DNA of 43,857 nt. Origin: a bacterium UBP8_UBA817 (GTDB lineage Bacteria > Margulisbacteria > Marinamargulisbacteria > CAMDBA01). Position 1 is the stretch's first letter, and the number at the start of each line of letters is the position of its first letter. The stretch is from the NCBI GenBank assembly GCA_945888995.1, contig CAMDBA010000009.1, forward strand, positions 1 through 43,857, given 5' to 3'. The notes under the pieces are model-generated. The model was not told where the DNA came from, searched no databases, and worked only from the letters and a program-made list of their open reading frames with translations. The position numbers and the translations under genes are program-made. This document shows positions 27,150 to 36,807 of this stretch, piece after piece.

Positions 27150-27547
27150 GAGAGGCTCCTATCTTGATCTGTTTTTTTGTTTTCGGAATGTCTGCTTCTG
27201 GAAATAAAAAGAAGGCCGGTCATGATGAGAAATGCCGACATATATCGTTGCGGTGTTACCGTTTCTCCTAAAATAAGTTGCGAGCCCAGAATGATGGCCA
27301 GGTAATCCATACTCAGAAATGGATAAAGGAAGGATAGCTCAAAGCGAGACATCGCTACGAGCCACAAAACACCAGCCGTGATAATAAAACAGACTCCAAT
27401 TAGAACCCTAGGCTGTGTTACTACCACATGGATATTGGAAAGCGCCACATGGAATCCCAGGCTGTTAATACTAGCTTTAAGAAATAACTCCCCTGTGATG
27501 GTAAAGAAGATGGGGAAGATAACAAAAGGGATGTGTTTAATTTTCAT
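27143..27547 (-). CDS. Half-size SMR/EamA-type transporter, subunit 1 (Glu form)
   Basis: This 134-aa protein has four predicted membrane helices and no other domain. It resembles SMR/EamA half transporters and the ArnE/ArnF pair that flips undecaprenyl-phosphate-linked aminoarabinose. Helix 1 carries Glu20 in TITGELFLKAS, at the position of the proton-coupled Glu of EmrE; helix 3 has FLYPFLSMDYLAIILGSQL. The C-terminus is charged. It starts 11 nt after a related 118-aa gene; the two probably form a heterodimer. Downstream of a sugar-nucleotide dehydratase, a lipid-linked sugar flippase is more likely than drug efflux, but this is inference. Confidence 0.75.
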   Translation of the reverse strand: MKIKHIPFVIFPIFFTITGELFLKASINSLGFHVALSNIHVVVTQPRVLIGVCFIITAGVLWLVAMSRFELSFLYPFLSMDYLAIILGSQLILGETVTPQRYMSAFLIMTGLLFISRSRHSENKKTDQDRSLSC

Positions 27548-27558
27548 AGATCTTTCGC

Positions 27559-27915
27559 TTAACTCGTAAATAGTAAAATGACACCGGCGCCAATAAATCC
27601 AATGCCGATTAGTTTACTTCGGTCGAGCTTCTCTTTAAAGAAAAACTTCCCGGCTAAAATCATGGCAATGTAATGAATACTAAACAATGGATACGCATAA
27701 CTCAAATCGAAATTTCCCAGACTGAGGCACCAGACGCCCAAATTAAGCATGGCAAACAAGATCCCACTCCATACAAACGGTGTCGAAAAGAGCTTTTTTA
27801 GGTTCGGGGCTAACGTTTTAAACGAAGTGAAATGTACGTCAGTTACAGCAAGTTTAAAGCTTAAATCCGTACAAGTTCTAAAAAAAATCGCAAATAATAA
27901 AATGATATGGGTCAT
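27559..27915 (-). CDS. Half-size SMR/EamA-type transporter, subunit 2 (Asp form)
   Basis: This 118-aa protein has four predicted membrane helices and is similar to its 134-aa neighbour: LSYAYPLFSIHYIAMILAGK here against LSFLYPFLSMDYLAIILGSQ there. In helix 1, Asp17 (TCTDLSFKLA) replaces the acidic Glu. The ATG overlaps the capD-like stop as ATGA, so dehydratase and transporter are translationally coupled. A role with the neighbour in flipping a lipid-linked sugar is inferred. Confidence 0.75.
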   Translation of the reverse strand: MTHIILLFAIFFRTCTDLSFKLAVTDVHFTSFKTLAPNLKKLFSTPFVWSGILFAMLNLGVWCLSLGNFDLSYAYPLFSIHYIAMILAGKFFFKEKLDRSKLIGIGFIGAGVILLFTS

Positions 27916-29795
27916 GCTATTTTCTGTTGGCTTAATTCAGTCGGCGTTTTTGAAGAAATAAAATTAAATAATCCGGCTTTAAGATCTTCAGGATCCAAAA
28001 CACCGACTTGTGCAATCAATGCTTGAATAGAGCTGCGAACACAATCGGCATTATATTGGGGAGGTTGGGCAATCATAATTTTTTTATGCTCTGTCTTTCT
28101 GAGCTCTTCTTTATTAAAATAGAGCTCTTCATATAATTTCTCTCCTGCTCGCAGACCAATAAATTTTATTTCAATATCCCGGTCTTCTTCAAGTCCCGAA
28201 AGATGAATCATATCTTTCGCCAGATTTAATATCTTAACGGGTTCTCCCATATCGAGGATAAAAATTTCGCCTCCGACACATAAAGCACCGGCTTTAATAA
28301 CCAGGCTTACCGCTTCCGGAATCGTCATGAAGAAGCGAATCACATCAGGATGTGTGACGGTAATCGGCCCGCCGCGGGCAATTTGTTTTTTAAATAACGG
28401 AACCACGCTTCCATCGGAATCGAGTACATTTCCAAATCGGACAGCCGAGAATTTTGTTTGGCTGTATTGCGCAATGCTCTGCATCATAATTTCGCAGGCC
28501 CGCTTAGACGCGCCCATACAATTGGTTGAATTGACGGCTTTGTCAGTAGAGATTAAAACGAAATTTTTAACCTGGTGCTCGTGGGCCATTTCCAGGATGT
28601 TTTGAGTTCCCATAATATTATTTTGGATGACTTCCCCCACATTTTCTTCCATAAGCGGAACATGTTTATAGGCCGCAGCATGAAAAACAAGGTCCGGCTT
28701 GTAACGTGCAAAAAGGCTTTCTAAGCGCTCACGGTTTTTAACGTCTGCAACAATTGGAACAATCGTGACATGGTTATAGCCCATATTCCGAATTTCCATA
28801 TCAATGTGATAAACATGATTTTCCGCATGGTCCAGGAGCAGAAGTTGAGACGGAGATAAATGCAGAATCTGCCTGCATAGTTCACTTCCGATGGACCCTC
28901 CCGCACCGGTTACAAGGACGGTGCTTCCGGAAATATATTTTGAAATGCCTGAAATATCGGTTTTGATAATGTCTCGGCCCAATAAATCTTCAATTTGGAC
29001 TTCTCTGATTTGATTGATAGAGACTTTGCCATCGATAATATCGTTCAATCCTGGAGTGACACGGAACCCGATCTTAGATTTTTCGCATAATTGCATAATC
29101 CGTCGTATCTGATGTCCCGGCAAAGACGGGATCGCGCAAATAGCTTCATCGATATCATATTTCTCGCAGAGTTTCGGGATATCTTCCGTGGTACCTAAAA
29201 CGGATATTTGATGAATATGCTGCCCGAGTTTACGAGGTTCATCATCAATAAAACCAATAATTTTGTACTTGTGGGATGAAGAGCGAAGCATTTCCCTGAC
29301 AATAGTTTCACCAGCATCTCCCGCCCCGATAATCAGAACGTTATCGACACCATGAGTCTGATGGCGGTTTTTACGCGCGACCGAATAATCTCTAAAGAGT
29401 CGTAACATAACCCGGACCCCGCCGATTCCGATAATATTAAAGGCCCAATCCACGATTAAAATACTCGTCGGAAAAGACATTCCCTTTGCAATAAAGAGAA
29501 TAGCCATAATAATAAACGAACTAAATGTAATCGCTTTGACCACATTGACTAATTCTTTCATCGACGCATAGCGCCAGATTGAAATATACAGGCCGTAGCT
29601 TTGAAACGCGCCGATACGGATGGCCACGGTCAACAGCAGAAGCCACCAATAAGTTTGGATAACCATAATGCCTTGGTCAATGGGGAACCGGAGTGAAAAC
29701 GCCGATATCAAGCTGGCAATAATAATAAGTGAGTCAATAACCAATAAAATGAATGCGCGCTGCTTTGGCGTAAGGACATCAATCAAATTTTTCAT
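27912..29795 (-). CDS. Membrane-bound nucleotide-sugar 4,6-dehydratase (CapD/PglF/WbpM family)
   Basis: This 627-aa protein has four N-terminal membrane helices (about 14-34, 50-66, 86-103 and 110-128), a first nucleotide-binding domain (NVLIIGAGDAGETIVREM, about 152-169) and a second SDR domain with VLVTGAGGSIGSELCRQIL (about 293-311). The active region is STDKAVNSTNCMGASKR, where Met replaces the usual SDR Tyr, as in this family. Members convert UDP-GlcNAc to its 4-keto-6-deoxy derivative for capsule, O-antigen or glycoprotein sugars. Its ATG overlaps the stop of the small Cys-rich gene as ATGA and its stop overlaps the SMR gene likewise. Confidence 0.92.
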   Translation of the reverse strand: MKNLIDVLTPKQRAFILLVIDSLIIIASLISAFSLRFPIDQGIMVIQTYWWLLLLTVAIRIGAFQSYGLYISIWRYASMKELVNVVKAITFSSFIIMAILFIAKGMSFPTSILIVDWAFNIIGIGGVRVMLRLFRDYSVARKNRHQTHGVDNVLIIGAGDAGETIVREMLRSSSHKYKIIGFIDDEPRKLGQHIHQISVLGTTEDIPKLCEKYDIDEAICAIPSLPGHQIRRIMQLCEKSKIGFRVTPGLNDIIDGKVSINQIREVQIEDLLGRDIIKTDISGISKYISGSTVLVTGAGGSIGSELCRQILHLSPSQLLLLDHAENHVYHIDMEIRNMGYNHVTIVPIVADVKNRERLESLFARYKPDLVFHAAAYKHVPLMEENVGEVIQNNIMGTQNILEMAHEHQVKNFVLISTDKAVNSTNCMGASKRACEIMMQSIAQYSQTKFSAVRFGNVLDSDGSVVPLFKKQIARGGPITVTHPDVIRFFMTIPEAVSLVIKAGALCVGGEIFILDMGEPVKILNLAKDMIHLSGLEEDRDIEIKFIGLRAGEKLYEELYFNKEELRKTEHKKIMIAQPPQYNADCVRSSIQALIAQVGVLDPEDLKAGLFNFISSKTPTELSQQKIA

Positions 29796-30076
29796 TGTAG
29801 AGAGGATCTGCCTTTTTCCATGAGTTCAACCATTCGATACAACAGAAGGTTTGTACCTACCGTGCATTTATTGTCATCATACGGGTTTAGCGTCATCTGC
29901 TTTTGGCTGGGGGGACAGGTTTTTCTGAAATTATTAACGGATTTACATGCATCGGAAGCGGGGCAATCTTCACATGGAATCACGGATGCCGCTGAAATCG
30001 GCATCTGCCCTAAGTGGCGTGGATCGACGCTTGCAATCTTCGTAATACGGGGTCTGACTTTATCTATTTCGGACAT
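29792..30076 (-). CDS. Small cysteine-rich protein of unknown function
   Basis: This 94-aa soluble protein is not recognised. It has five Cys: a cluster C-x2-C-x5-C-x9-C (CEDCPASDACKSVNNFRKTC), then a single Cys (NKCTVG) 16 residues later. That spacing could hold zinc or an iron-sulfur cluster. The N-terminus is basic, with an arginine-proline pair (KVRPRITKI). It is the first gene of the operon with capD, the SMR pair and the aminotransferase, and its stop overlaps the capD-like start as ATGA. The ribosome binding site (AAGGTG) is rather far from the ATG. The tight overlap and the promoter in front support it as real. Confidence 0.7.
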   Translation of the reverse strand: MSEIDKVRPRITKIASVDPRHLGQMPISAASVIPCEDCPASDACKSVNNFRKTCPPSQKQMTLNPYDDNKCTVGTNLLLYRMVELMEKGRSSLQ

Positions 30077-30146
30077 GCTTTACCGCTTTCACCTTAATAG
30101 GATGAACTAAAATACTCATAAAAATAGGCCAAAATGAGTGAATTTT

Positions 30147-30175
30147 ATCATAACGAATTATATTTGATATGGCAA
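30147..30175 (-). promoter_or_regulatory. Promoter of the Cys-rich/capD/SMR/aminotransferase operon
   Basis: On the minus strand TTGCCA (30170-30175), a 17-nt spacer and TATGAT (30147-30152); both boxes match consensus at five of six bases. It abuts the rluD stop codon, and I see no terminator between them. Confidence 0.65.
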
Positions 30176-31066
30176 TTAATCCGTAAAGTCGGAACCGGAT
30201 AGCCCGAATCGATCGGAGAGGGGCAATTGAAATGAACGGCCGTTTTTTTGGGTCGGGTGAATAAACGAAATAAAAAATGATTGCAGGAATTGACCGGTCG
30301 ATGAGGCTAATCCTCCATAAGTAAAGTCTCCGATAAGGGGATGCTGAACATGGGCTAGGTGGACCCTGATTTGATGAGTACGTCCGGTAACCGGCATCGC
30401 TTCGATCAGGGTTTTTGTGTTGAAACGGGCGAGAACCCGAATATAAGTTAAGGCTTCCCGAGCCATGGAGTCATGCAATAATACCGCCATTTTAGTGCGA
30501 TGCTGAGGGTGCCGACCGATCGGGAAGTCCAGTTTCATGTCATCGTTGGTAATATTGCCTTTAACCATTGCATAGTATTTTTTAGTGACGGTCTTTGCTT
30601 TGAATTGATCGGTGAGATGCAGATGCGCCTCATTGTTTTTGGCAATAATCATGAGCCCTTCCGTGTCTTTATCCAATCGATGCACAATGCCGGGCCGTTC
30701 TTCTCCACCAACGGTCGAAAGGGTGCAACCATATGCCAAAAGGGCGTCGACTAATGTGAATTCCCGAGGTCCGTTTCCCGGATGAACGGTAAGACCTGCA
30801 GGCTTATTGATCATTAGGATGTCAGCGTCTTCGTATAGCATCGGAACCACGATATCGGAGGTGAGGGTCTTCAGAGGGGTATTCGATTCTTTGATAAAAA
30901 TTCGGTCTTGGCTACTAATTAGCTGGCTTGATTTTCCCGGCTTGTTATTGACGAGAACATCCCCTTGTTTAATGAGCTTTTGAAGCTGATGGCGGGGCTT
31001 GCCTAACTGTTCAGCCAGGTAGCGGTCGAGTCGGTTACTCTGAAGCGGCGGAGGTAATTCGGTCAT
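30176..31066 (-). CDS. rluD: RluA-family pseudouridine synthase (RluD-like)
   Basis: This 296-aa enzyme converts uridines of 23S rRNA to pseudouridine. An N-terminal S4 RNA-binding domain (NRLDRYLAEQLGKPRHQLQK) is followed by the catalytic domain: MINKPAGLTVHPG, the motif HRLDKDTEG with catalytic Asp132, and the C-terminal PVTGRTHQIRVHLAHVQHPL. The start overlaps the lspA end by 32 nt, a gene order (lspA-rluD) common in many bacteria. Specificity as RluD rather than another RluA member rests on the S4 domain and context. Confidence 0.92.
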   Translation of the reverse strand: MTELPPPLQSNRLDRYLAEQLGKPRHQLQKLIKQGDVLVNNKPGKSSQLISSQDRIFIKESNTPLKTLTSDIVVPMLYEDADILMINKPAGLTVHPGNGPREFTLVDALLAYGCTLSTVGGEERPGIVHRLDKDTEGLMIIAKNNEAHLHLTDQFKAKTVTKKYYAMVKGNITNDDMKLDFPIGRHPQHRTKMAVLLHDSMAREALTYIRVLARFNTKTLIEAMPVTGRTHQIRVHLAHVQHPLIGDFTYGGLASSTGQFLQSFFISFIHPTQKNGRSFQLPLSDRFGLSGSDFTD

Positions 31067-31502
31067 GCTGAAAGATCATTTCGATGATAAATAAAGCAAC
31101 GCCGATATTGATGCACATATCGGCAATATTAAAGACGGGAAAGATACGGATATCAATAAAATCCACAACATAGCCGCGAAACAAGCGGTCTATCCCATTT
31201 CCGAATGTCCCGACATATAAGAAAAGCAAGCCCATTTGCGAATAAATCGTTTTAGCCAAGCTCTTACGATAAACAGTAATGCCGATCAAAACCATCGTGC
31301 TTACCAGGAGTAATAAAAGCCGTTGATGCTGAAAAACGCCATAAGCCGCGCCATAATTATGAACCAATTGAAATGAGCAAGTCTGAGCAATGATGATAAG
31401 CGGCGTATAAAAAGACAAATATAATTGGGCAAAAAATTTAGTGAGCTGATCAAATCCGCTACCGAGGATGACCGCTGCAATAAAATAAGGGGTACGTATC
31501 AC
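31035..31502 (-). CDS. lspA: Lipoprotein signal peptidase (signal peptidase II)
   Basis: This 155-aa inner-membrane aspartyl protease cleaves signal peptides of diacylated prolipoproteins. It has four membrane helices. The conserved boxes are DQLTKFF near the N-terminus, VHNYGAAYGVF, GNGIDRLFRGYVVDFIDI with Asp114, and FNIADMCINIG with the second catalytic Asp128. It follows the DUF5665-like gene by 3 nt and overlaps rluD. Confidence 0.95.
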   Translation of the reverse strand: MIRTPYFIAAVILGSGFDQLTKFFAQLYLSFYTPLIIIAQTCSFQLVHNYGAAYGVFQHQRLLLLLVSTMVLIGITVYRKSLAKTIYSQMGLLFLYVGTFGNGIDRLFRGYVVDFIDIRIFPVFNIADMCINIGVALFIIEMIFQHDRITSAASE

Positions 31503-31505
31503 GAC

Positions 31506-31919
31506 TTAGGAAATCAATGATTTTAAAACGTGCCCGGCCCCGCTGATAATTAAGTCCTGAAAAAAGTAAGCACCCATAAAAAGAACCAGTAAAACCCCAA
31601 CCGAAAATCCGATCCCTCTAATAATACCGATTAATAATTGAATCGCGAATAATTTAGACGGATTGGAGAGAAGGTAGATGAATTCATCAAATTTTGAATG
31701 TTTAAAAACAGCTAAAAGAAGCTGAACGTTTTCATTAAACTCTTCGACCGGACGAACTTTCTTTTTGGAGAGTTTGGATATACCCCCCGTAAAAGGGGCG
31801 TCTTCTTTGAATTGGTCAAAAGACGCCTTGGCTTTAAGCGCTTCTTCGGTCAGGAGGTGTTTCTTGCTGGAGAGATTATCGATAATCTCTCGAAGTTCTT
31901 CTTCGGATGAACCCGTCAT
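31506..31919 (-). CDS. DUF5665-like small membrane protein
   Basis: This 137-aa protein has a charged, probably coiled N-terminus (SSEEELREIIDNLSSKKHLL), then a DUF5665-like core (FDEFIYLLSNPSKLFAIQLL, IGIIRGIGFSVGV) with one strong membrane helix near 93-117 and a short amphipathic tail. The function of this family is unknown to me. Its ATG shares one base with the pgk stop (TAATG), and lspA follows after 3 nt, so it is made together with a glycolytic enzyme and a lipoprotein peptidase. The family assignment is by pattern memory and needs a profile search. Confidence 0.65.
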   Translation of the reverse strand: MTGSSEEELREIIDNLSSKKHLLTEEALKAKASFDQFKEDAPFTGGISKLSKKKVRPVEEFNENVQLLLAVFKHSKFDEFIYLLSNPSKLFAIQLLIGIIRGIGFSVGVLLVLFMGAYFFQDLIISGAGHVLKSLIS

Positions 31920-33109
31920 TATTTATCCTTTAGTGCCTGAATGCCCGGTAGTTCTTTGCCTTCTAAAAATTCAAGCGAAGCGCCGCCACCGGTTGAAATG
32001 TGAGAGAAGTGTTCGCTGAGGTTGGCTTTCCGGATTGCAGAAGCAGAATCTCCACCGCCTACAATCGTAATCGCTGAACTATTCGCCAAGGTCTTAGCGA
32101 TGGCGAAGGTGCCCTTGGAAAAATTATCCATTTCGAATACGCCGACAGGGCCGTTCCACAAAACGGTTCCAGCACCGTTAATCACATCATTAAACAGTTC
32201 AATACTGTCAGGTCCAATATCCATTCCTCCCCAACCGTCAGGAATATTATGGACATTAACGATTTGAGAAGGGGATTCATTTGAAAAATCTTGAGTGATC
32301 ACTTCATCCGTCGGAAAAATAACCTTTTTAGATAGTTTTTTTGCATCTTCCAAAAATTGGAGGGCTTCTCCGATTTTACTGTCTTCACATAATGAGTTAC
32401 CTATTTTTCCGCCTTGGGCTTTGACGAAAGTGAACGTCATCCCGCCGCCGATAATAAGGGTATCTACAACAGAGAGCAGTTTTCTGAGAACATCGATTTT
32501 GCTAGATACTTTTGATCCGCCTATAATGGCGACAAATGGCCGTTTAGGATTGCTGATCGCGTTATCGAGAAACTCGATTTCTTTTTTAACCAATAGTCCC
32601 GCATATGCCGGGATATAGTGTGCGATTCCCGCGGTAGAGGCGTGAGCCCTGTGAGCGGTTCCAAACGCGTCAAGAACAAAAAGATCCGCCAATGACGCCA
32701 ATTGCTTGGCAAAGGCGGGGTCGTTAGCCTCTTCTTCTTTATGGAAGCGGACATTTTCTAGCAATAAAATACTGCCGGAAGCAAGTCCTGAAACCTGAGA
32801 CTCTACCGCCGACCCGACGCACTCATCGGCCTTTTGAACCGGAAATTGCACAAGTTCGGCAAGCCGTTTGGCAACCGGTGTGAGCCGTAAGCTGTCGTCT
32901 ATGCCTTTCGGGCGTCCGAGATGAGACGCCAGAATGACTTTTGCTCCGTTTTCACATAGATAATTAATTGTCGGTAATGCCTCACTGATCCGCGAATCAT
33001 CGCTGATCTGTCCGTTTTCAAACGGAACATTAAAATCGACTCTGACAAAAACGCGCTTTCCTTCTAAGTCAGCTCGTACTAAGTCTGTTACGGATTGTTT
33101 TTTTAACAT
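31919..33109 (-). CDS. pgk: Phosphoglycerate kinase
   Basis: This 396-aa enzyme makes ATP and 3-phosphoglycerate from 1,3-bisphosphoglycerate. I chose the ATG at 33109 (MLKKQSVTDL) because it has a good AAAGGAG site 8 nt before it and matches the family start; an upstream in-frame ATG at 33205 would add 32 unrelated residues that run into gap. Motifs: RVDFNVPFENGQISDDSRI, ASHLGRPKG, LLENVRFHKEEE, GGSKVSSKIDVL and the nucleotide site GGGDSASAIRKANL. It follows gap by 37 nt in one operon. Confidence 0.97.
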   Translation of the reverse strand: MLKKQSVTDLVRADLEGKRVFVRVDFNVPFENGQISDDSRISEALPTINYLCENGAKVILASHLGRPKGIDDSLRLTPVAKRLAELVQFPVQKADECVGSAVESQVSGLASGSILLLENVRFHKEEEANDPAFAKQLASLADLFVLDAFGTAHRAHASTAGIAHYIPAYAGLLVKKEIEFLDNAISNPKRPFVAIIGGSKVSSKIDVLRKLLSVVDTLIIGGGMTFTFVKAQGGKIGNSLCEDSKIGEALQFLEDAKKLSKKVIFPTDEVITQDFSNESPSQIVNVHNIPDGWGGMDIGPDSIELFNDVINGAGTVLWNGPVGVFEMDNFSKGTFAIAKTLANSSAITIVGGGDSASAIRKANLSEHFSHISTGGGASLEFLEGKELPGIQALKDK

Positions 33110-33146
33110 GAGGCGCTCCTTTGGAATCGATATTATCATTGAATAA

Positions 33147-34163
<1,017 letters not shown>

Positions 34164-34205
34164 TTAGTTAAAATATTTTTTGCGGTAATTTTGGGTGGTG
34201 AAAAA

Positions 34206-34231
34206 GGCATTGAGAATCGAAGTGCAATGCC
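34206..34231 (-). terminator. Terminator-like hairpin in the gap leader
   Basis: On the minus strand GGCATTG and CAATGCC form a 7-bp stem with a 12-nt loop, followed at once by TTTTT. It lies between the gap promoter and gap, so it can act as an attenuator of gap-pgk. It could also catch transcripts running through from usp. Confidence 0.55.
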
Positions 34232-34246
34232 CAATCAAACCCGAAA

Positions 34247-34276
34247 ATTATAAGCGAGAGCATGAGGGGGTGTCAA
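34247..34276 (-). promoter_or_regulatory. Consensus promoter of gap-pgk operon
   Basis: A perfect -35 box TTGACA (34271-34276), an 18-nt spacer and a perfect -10 box TATAAT (34247-34252) on the minus strand. The predicted start is near 34240, giving a leader of about 90 nt. Confidence 0.85.
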
Positions 34277-34297
34277 CGTGAGGGATTATCACGTTGA
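34273..34297. promoter_or_regulatory. 9-bp inverted repeat overlapping the gap -35 box
   Basis: TCAACGTGA (34273-34281) and TCACGTTGA (34289-34297) are perfect inverted arms around a 7-nt centre, overlapping the -35 box. This fits an operator for a dimeric regulator. As RNA it could also be a hairpin behind usp, but it lacks a U-tract. Confidence 0.5.
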
Positions 34298-34323
34298 AGA
34301 TAACGGTGCGCGATGGAGCGAGG

Positions 34324-34758
34324 TTAGGATGGTTTTGGTTTGGCTTTGAGCATTAATACGGGCATATCGACTTGGTGTCGGACTTTGTCGGCGGTCGTTC
34401 CGTAAATCACATCCGCGATAAATCCATGGCCGTGCGTGGCCATCGCAATTAAATCGACCGCCTGTTCCTGTGCAATCCGGATAATTTCTTTCGGCGGTTC
34501 TCCGAAGGCCAGTAAGTAAGAGGCGTTAAATCCGTCTTGTCTGAGGAGCCTGACTTGCTCTTCGAGATAGATCCGGTCGGTTTTGATCTCTTCGCTTTCG
34601 GAAAGATCAAGCGCTTGATAATTCCTGGCAGCCCAACCGTCTGCAACATGAACTATGAGGATTTCCGCTTTGGTTAAATCAACCAACAACCGAATGTGCG
34701 CTAAAATTACAGGATCCGCCCAGGCATTTTCCAAAGGGACTAATATTTTTTTATACAT
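34324..34758 (-). CDS. Universal stress protein, UspA family
   Basis: This 144-aa single-domain Usp has the family start YKKILVPLENAWADPVI, the strand ILIVHVADG, and the nucleotide-loop region AMATHGHGFIADVIYGTTAD. The expected G-2x-G-9x-G(S/T) pattern is met except that the first Gly is Ala, so ATP binding is likely but not certain. The C-terminal VDMPVLMLKAK is typical. It lies 14 nt after mntH and is probably cotranscribed with mntR-mntH, linking it to manganese or oxidative stress. Confidence 0.88.
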   Translation of the reverse strand: MYKKILVPLENAWADPVILAHIRLLVDLTKAEILIVHVADGWAARNYQALDLSESEEIKTDRIYLEEQVRLLRQDGFNASYLLAFGEPPKEIIRIAQEQAVDLIAMATHGHGFIADVIYGTTADKVRHQVDMPVLMLKAKPKPS

Positions 34759-34772
34759 ACGTAAAGGCCTTT

Positions 34773-36128
34773 CTAAAAGAAGGTGGAGATAACAAACGAT
34801 GACGCCATATCAAATAAGAATTTTAAGTTGAGGGTGACAATGATCGCCGCCGTTGTCCACGCTAGGACTTTGATCCAGAGCGGATTAGCGAAATTACCCA
34901 TTTTGAGCTTGTTGCTGGTGAAATAAATCAGTGGAATGACGGCAAAGCTTAATTGCAGACTCAAAATAACCTGGCTCCACACCAGCAGATCCAATGTTTT
35001 ACCTTCTCCGTAGATACCGATGACCAGGACTGCTGGAACAATTGCGATTGCCCGGGTGATCAGCCGTCTTAACCAGGGTTTGAGTCGGATGTTTAGAAAT
35101 CCTTCCATTACAATTTGCCCTGCAAGCGTGCCGGTTAAGGTCGAGTTTTGGCCTGAGGCGAGAAGCGCCACGGCAAACAAAATACTGGCGACGCCTACGC
35201 CAAGTAACGGGCTGAGTAATTTAAACGCATCTTGAATTTCAGCAACATCCTGATGCCCTGACCAATGAAAGGTGGCCGCAGATAAGATTAGGATCGATGC
35301 ATTGATGAAAAGCGCAAACATAAGCGCAATCGTCGAATCGAGTGTCGCAAACCGAATAGCCTCTTTCTTGCCCTCTGGGGTGGGATCTATTTTCCGGGTT
35401 TGAACAATCGAAGAATGTAGATAGAGGTTATGTGGCATGACGGTCGCACCCAATATCCCGATTGCAATAAAGAGCATTTCACTATTTTTTGCGATTTCAG
35501 GTGTTGGCAAAAATCCGGAGAGGATACCGCTGATAGACGGTTGGGAAAAGAAAAGTTCGAGTGCAAAACAACCGCCGATTGTGACAATCAAGGTTAAAAC
35601 GATGGCCTCGATATAGCGGAATCCTTTGTTTTGGAGCCACAATACAAGAAAGACATCGACGGCTGTAATTAAGCATCCCCAGACCAGCGGGATGCCGAAG
35701 AGTAATTGTAAGGCGATCGCAGACCCGATAACTTCGGCCAGATCACACGCGCAGATCGCCAGCTCACATAAAATCCATAATGCAAAGGAGACAGGCTTTG
35801 AATAATGATCCCGGCAAGCCTGTGCAAGATCTCGGCCTGTGACGATACCGAGCTTAACACAAAGATGTTGAAGCAAGATTGCCATGAGATTTGAAAGCAG
35901 TATGACTGTAAGAAGGGTATAACCGAATTTTGCGCCGCCCGCTAAATCGGTTGCCCAATTTCCAGGGTCCATATAGCCCACCGAGACCAAAAAGCCGGGG
36001 CCTGAAAAGGCAAGAAGTTTGCGCCAGAATGACATTGTTTTAGGGACAACGATGCTTTCATGAACTTCGGGTAATGATTTGGTTCCTAAATCCTGACGCC
36101 AAGCGCTAGGTTGAGTCTCTGAAGACAT
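34773..36128 (-). CDS. mntH: Nramp-family manganese/divalent metal transporter
   Basis: This 451-aa inner-membrane proton-coupled importer of Mn(II) and related ions has eleven or so hydrophobic helices. The metal site is intact: DPGN in helix 1 ([15 protein letters not shown]) and MPH in helix 6 ([14 protein letters not shown]). I chose the ATG at 36128 ([10 protein letters not shown]), preceded by AAAGGATC, because a longer in-frame reading from 36320 would add 64 residues from inside mntR that look unlike any transporter. The start lies 23 nt inside mntR, so the two are translationally linked. Confidence 0.94.
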   Translation of the reverse strand: MSSETQPSAWRQDLGTKSLPEVHESIVVPKTMSFWRKLLAFSGPGFLVSVGYMDPGNWATDLAGGAKFGYTLLTVILLSNLMAILLQHLCVKLGIVTGRDLAQACRDHYSKPVSFALWILCELAICACDLAEVIGSAIALQLLFGIPLVWGCLITAVDVFLVLWLQNKGFRYIEAIVLTLIVTIGGCFALELFFSQPSISGILSGFLPTPEIAKNSEMLFIAIGILGATVMPHNLYLHSSIVQTRKIDPTPEGKKEAIRFATLDSTIALMFALFINASILILSAATFHWSGHQDVAEIQDAFKLLSPLLGVGVASILFAVALLASGQNSTLTGTLAGQIVMEGFLNIRLKPWLRRLITRAIAIVPAVLVIGIYGEGKTLDLLVWSQVILSLQLSFAVIPLIYFTSNKLKMGNFANPLWIKVLAWTTAAIIVTLNLKFLFDMASSFVISTFF

Positions 36129-36798
36129 GGTGATTGATCCTTTGGATGACGGGGTGAACAAAGATATTGTCCGCGACGACTTGTGTGATACTGGCTTGGG
36201 TGCCGTTAATATCCACAACGCAGGACTGATCGAATGAGCGCACTTGTGTAAGCGTGATGTGCTGGTCCAGGTAGACGCCGAGTTGGTTAATATAAATAAG
36301 AAACTGATTGTCAAAATCACTGACCCGTATGACTTTTCCTGATTGGCCTATTTTGAGGCTGGAAAGCGGTTGTGCGGTTTGGAGTGTGGGGATCATTCCG
36401 TCTTTTGATGGAATAGGGTCCCCATGCGGATCAAACAGCGGGAATTGCAACTCTTCTTCCAGGCGGTCTATTAAGGCATCCGATGAGGCATGCTCCAGCC
36501 GGTCCGCTTCTTCGTGGACCTTATCCCAGGCAAACCCGAGTTTTTTGTGCAGATACATTTCCCACATACGATGACGCCGGACCATGGTTTTGCCAATGGC
36601 TTCTCCTTTAGGGGTTAACCGGGCACCTTTATATTTTGAATAGTCAATAAATCCTTGTTCAAAGAGGCGCTTGAACATATCCGTGACAGCGGCAGTCGAA
36701 ACCTCTAGTTTTTTTGCCAAAAGATTAGGCTTGACCGTGCCCTCTTTGGTTTGATGAATAAAAATGAGTTTTAAATAATTTTCAGCCGAGCTCTTCAT
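36106..36798 (-). CDS. mntR: DtxR/MntR-family metal-dependent transcriptional regulator
   Basis: This 230-aa repressor has an N-terminal winged helix ([38 protein letters not shown]), a dimer/metal domain ([44 protein letters not shown]) and a C-terminal FeoA/SH3-like domain, so it is the long form. It should sense Mn(II) or Fe(II) and repress its own operon with mntH. No Shine-Dalgarno lies before the ATG and the predicted transcription start is only a few nt upstream, which suggests a leaderless mRNA. A palindromic operator covers the -35 box. Confidence 0.93.
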   Translation of the reverse strand: MKSSAENYLKLIFIHQTKEGTVKPNLLAKKLEVSTAAVTDMFKRLFEQGFIDYSKYKGARLTPKGEAIGKTMVRRHRMWEMYLHKKLGFAWDKVHEEADRLEHASSDALIDRLEEELQFPLFDPHGDPIPSKDGMIPTLQTAQPLSSLKIGQSGKVIRVSDFDNQFLIYINQLGVYLDQHITLTQVRSFDQSCVVDINGTQASITQVVADNIFVHPVIQRINHHVFRDST

Positions 36799-36807
36799 GA
36801 TAGTATA

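Noticed and set aside
34273-34297. CRP/FNR site at the gap promoter
   Set aside because: The GTGA and TCAC half sites are separated by 7 nt rather than the required 6.
36129-36320. N-terminal extension of mntH
   Set aside because: It lies wholly inside mntR in another frame and gives no transporter-like sequence.
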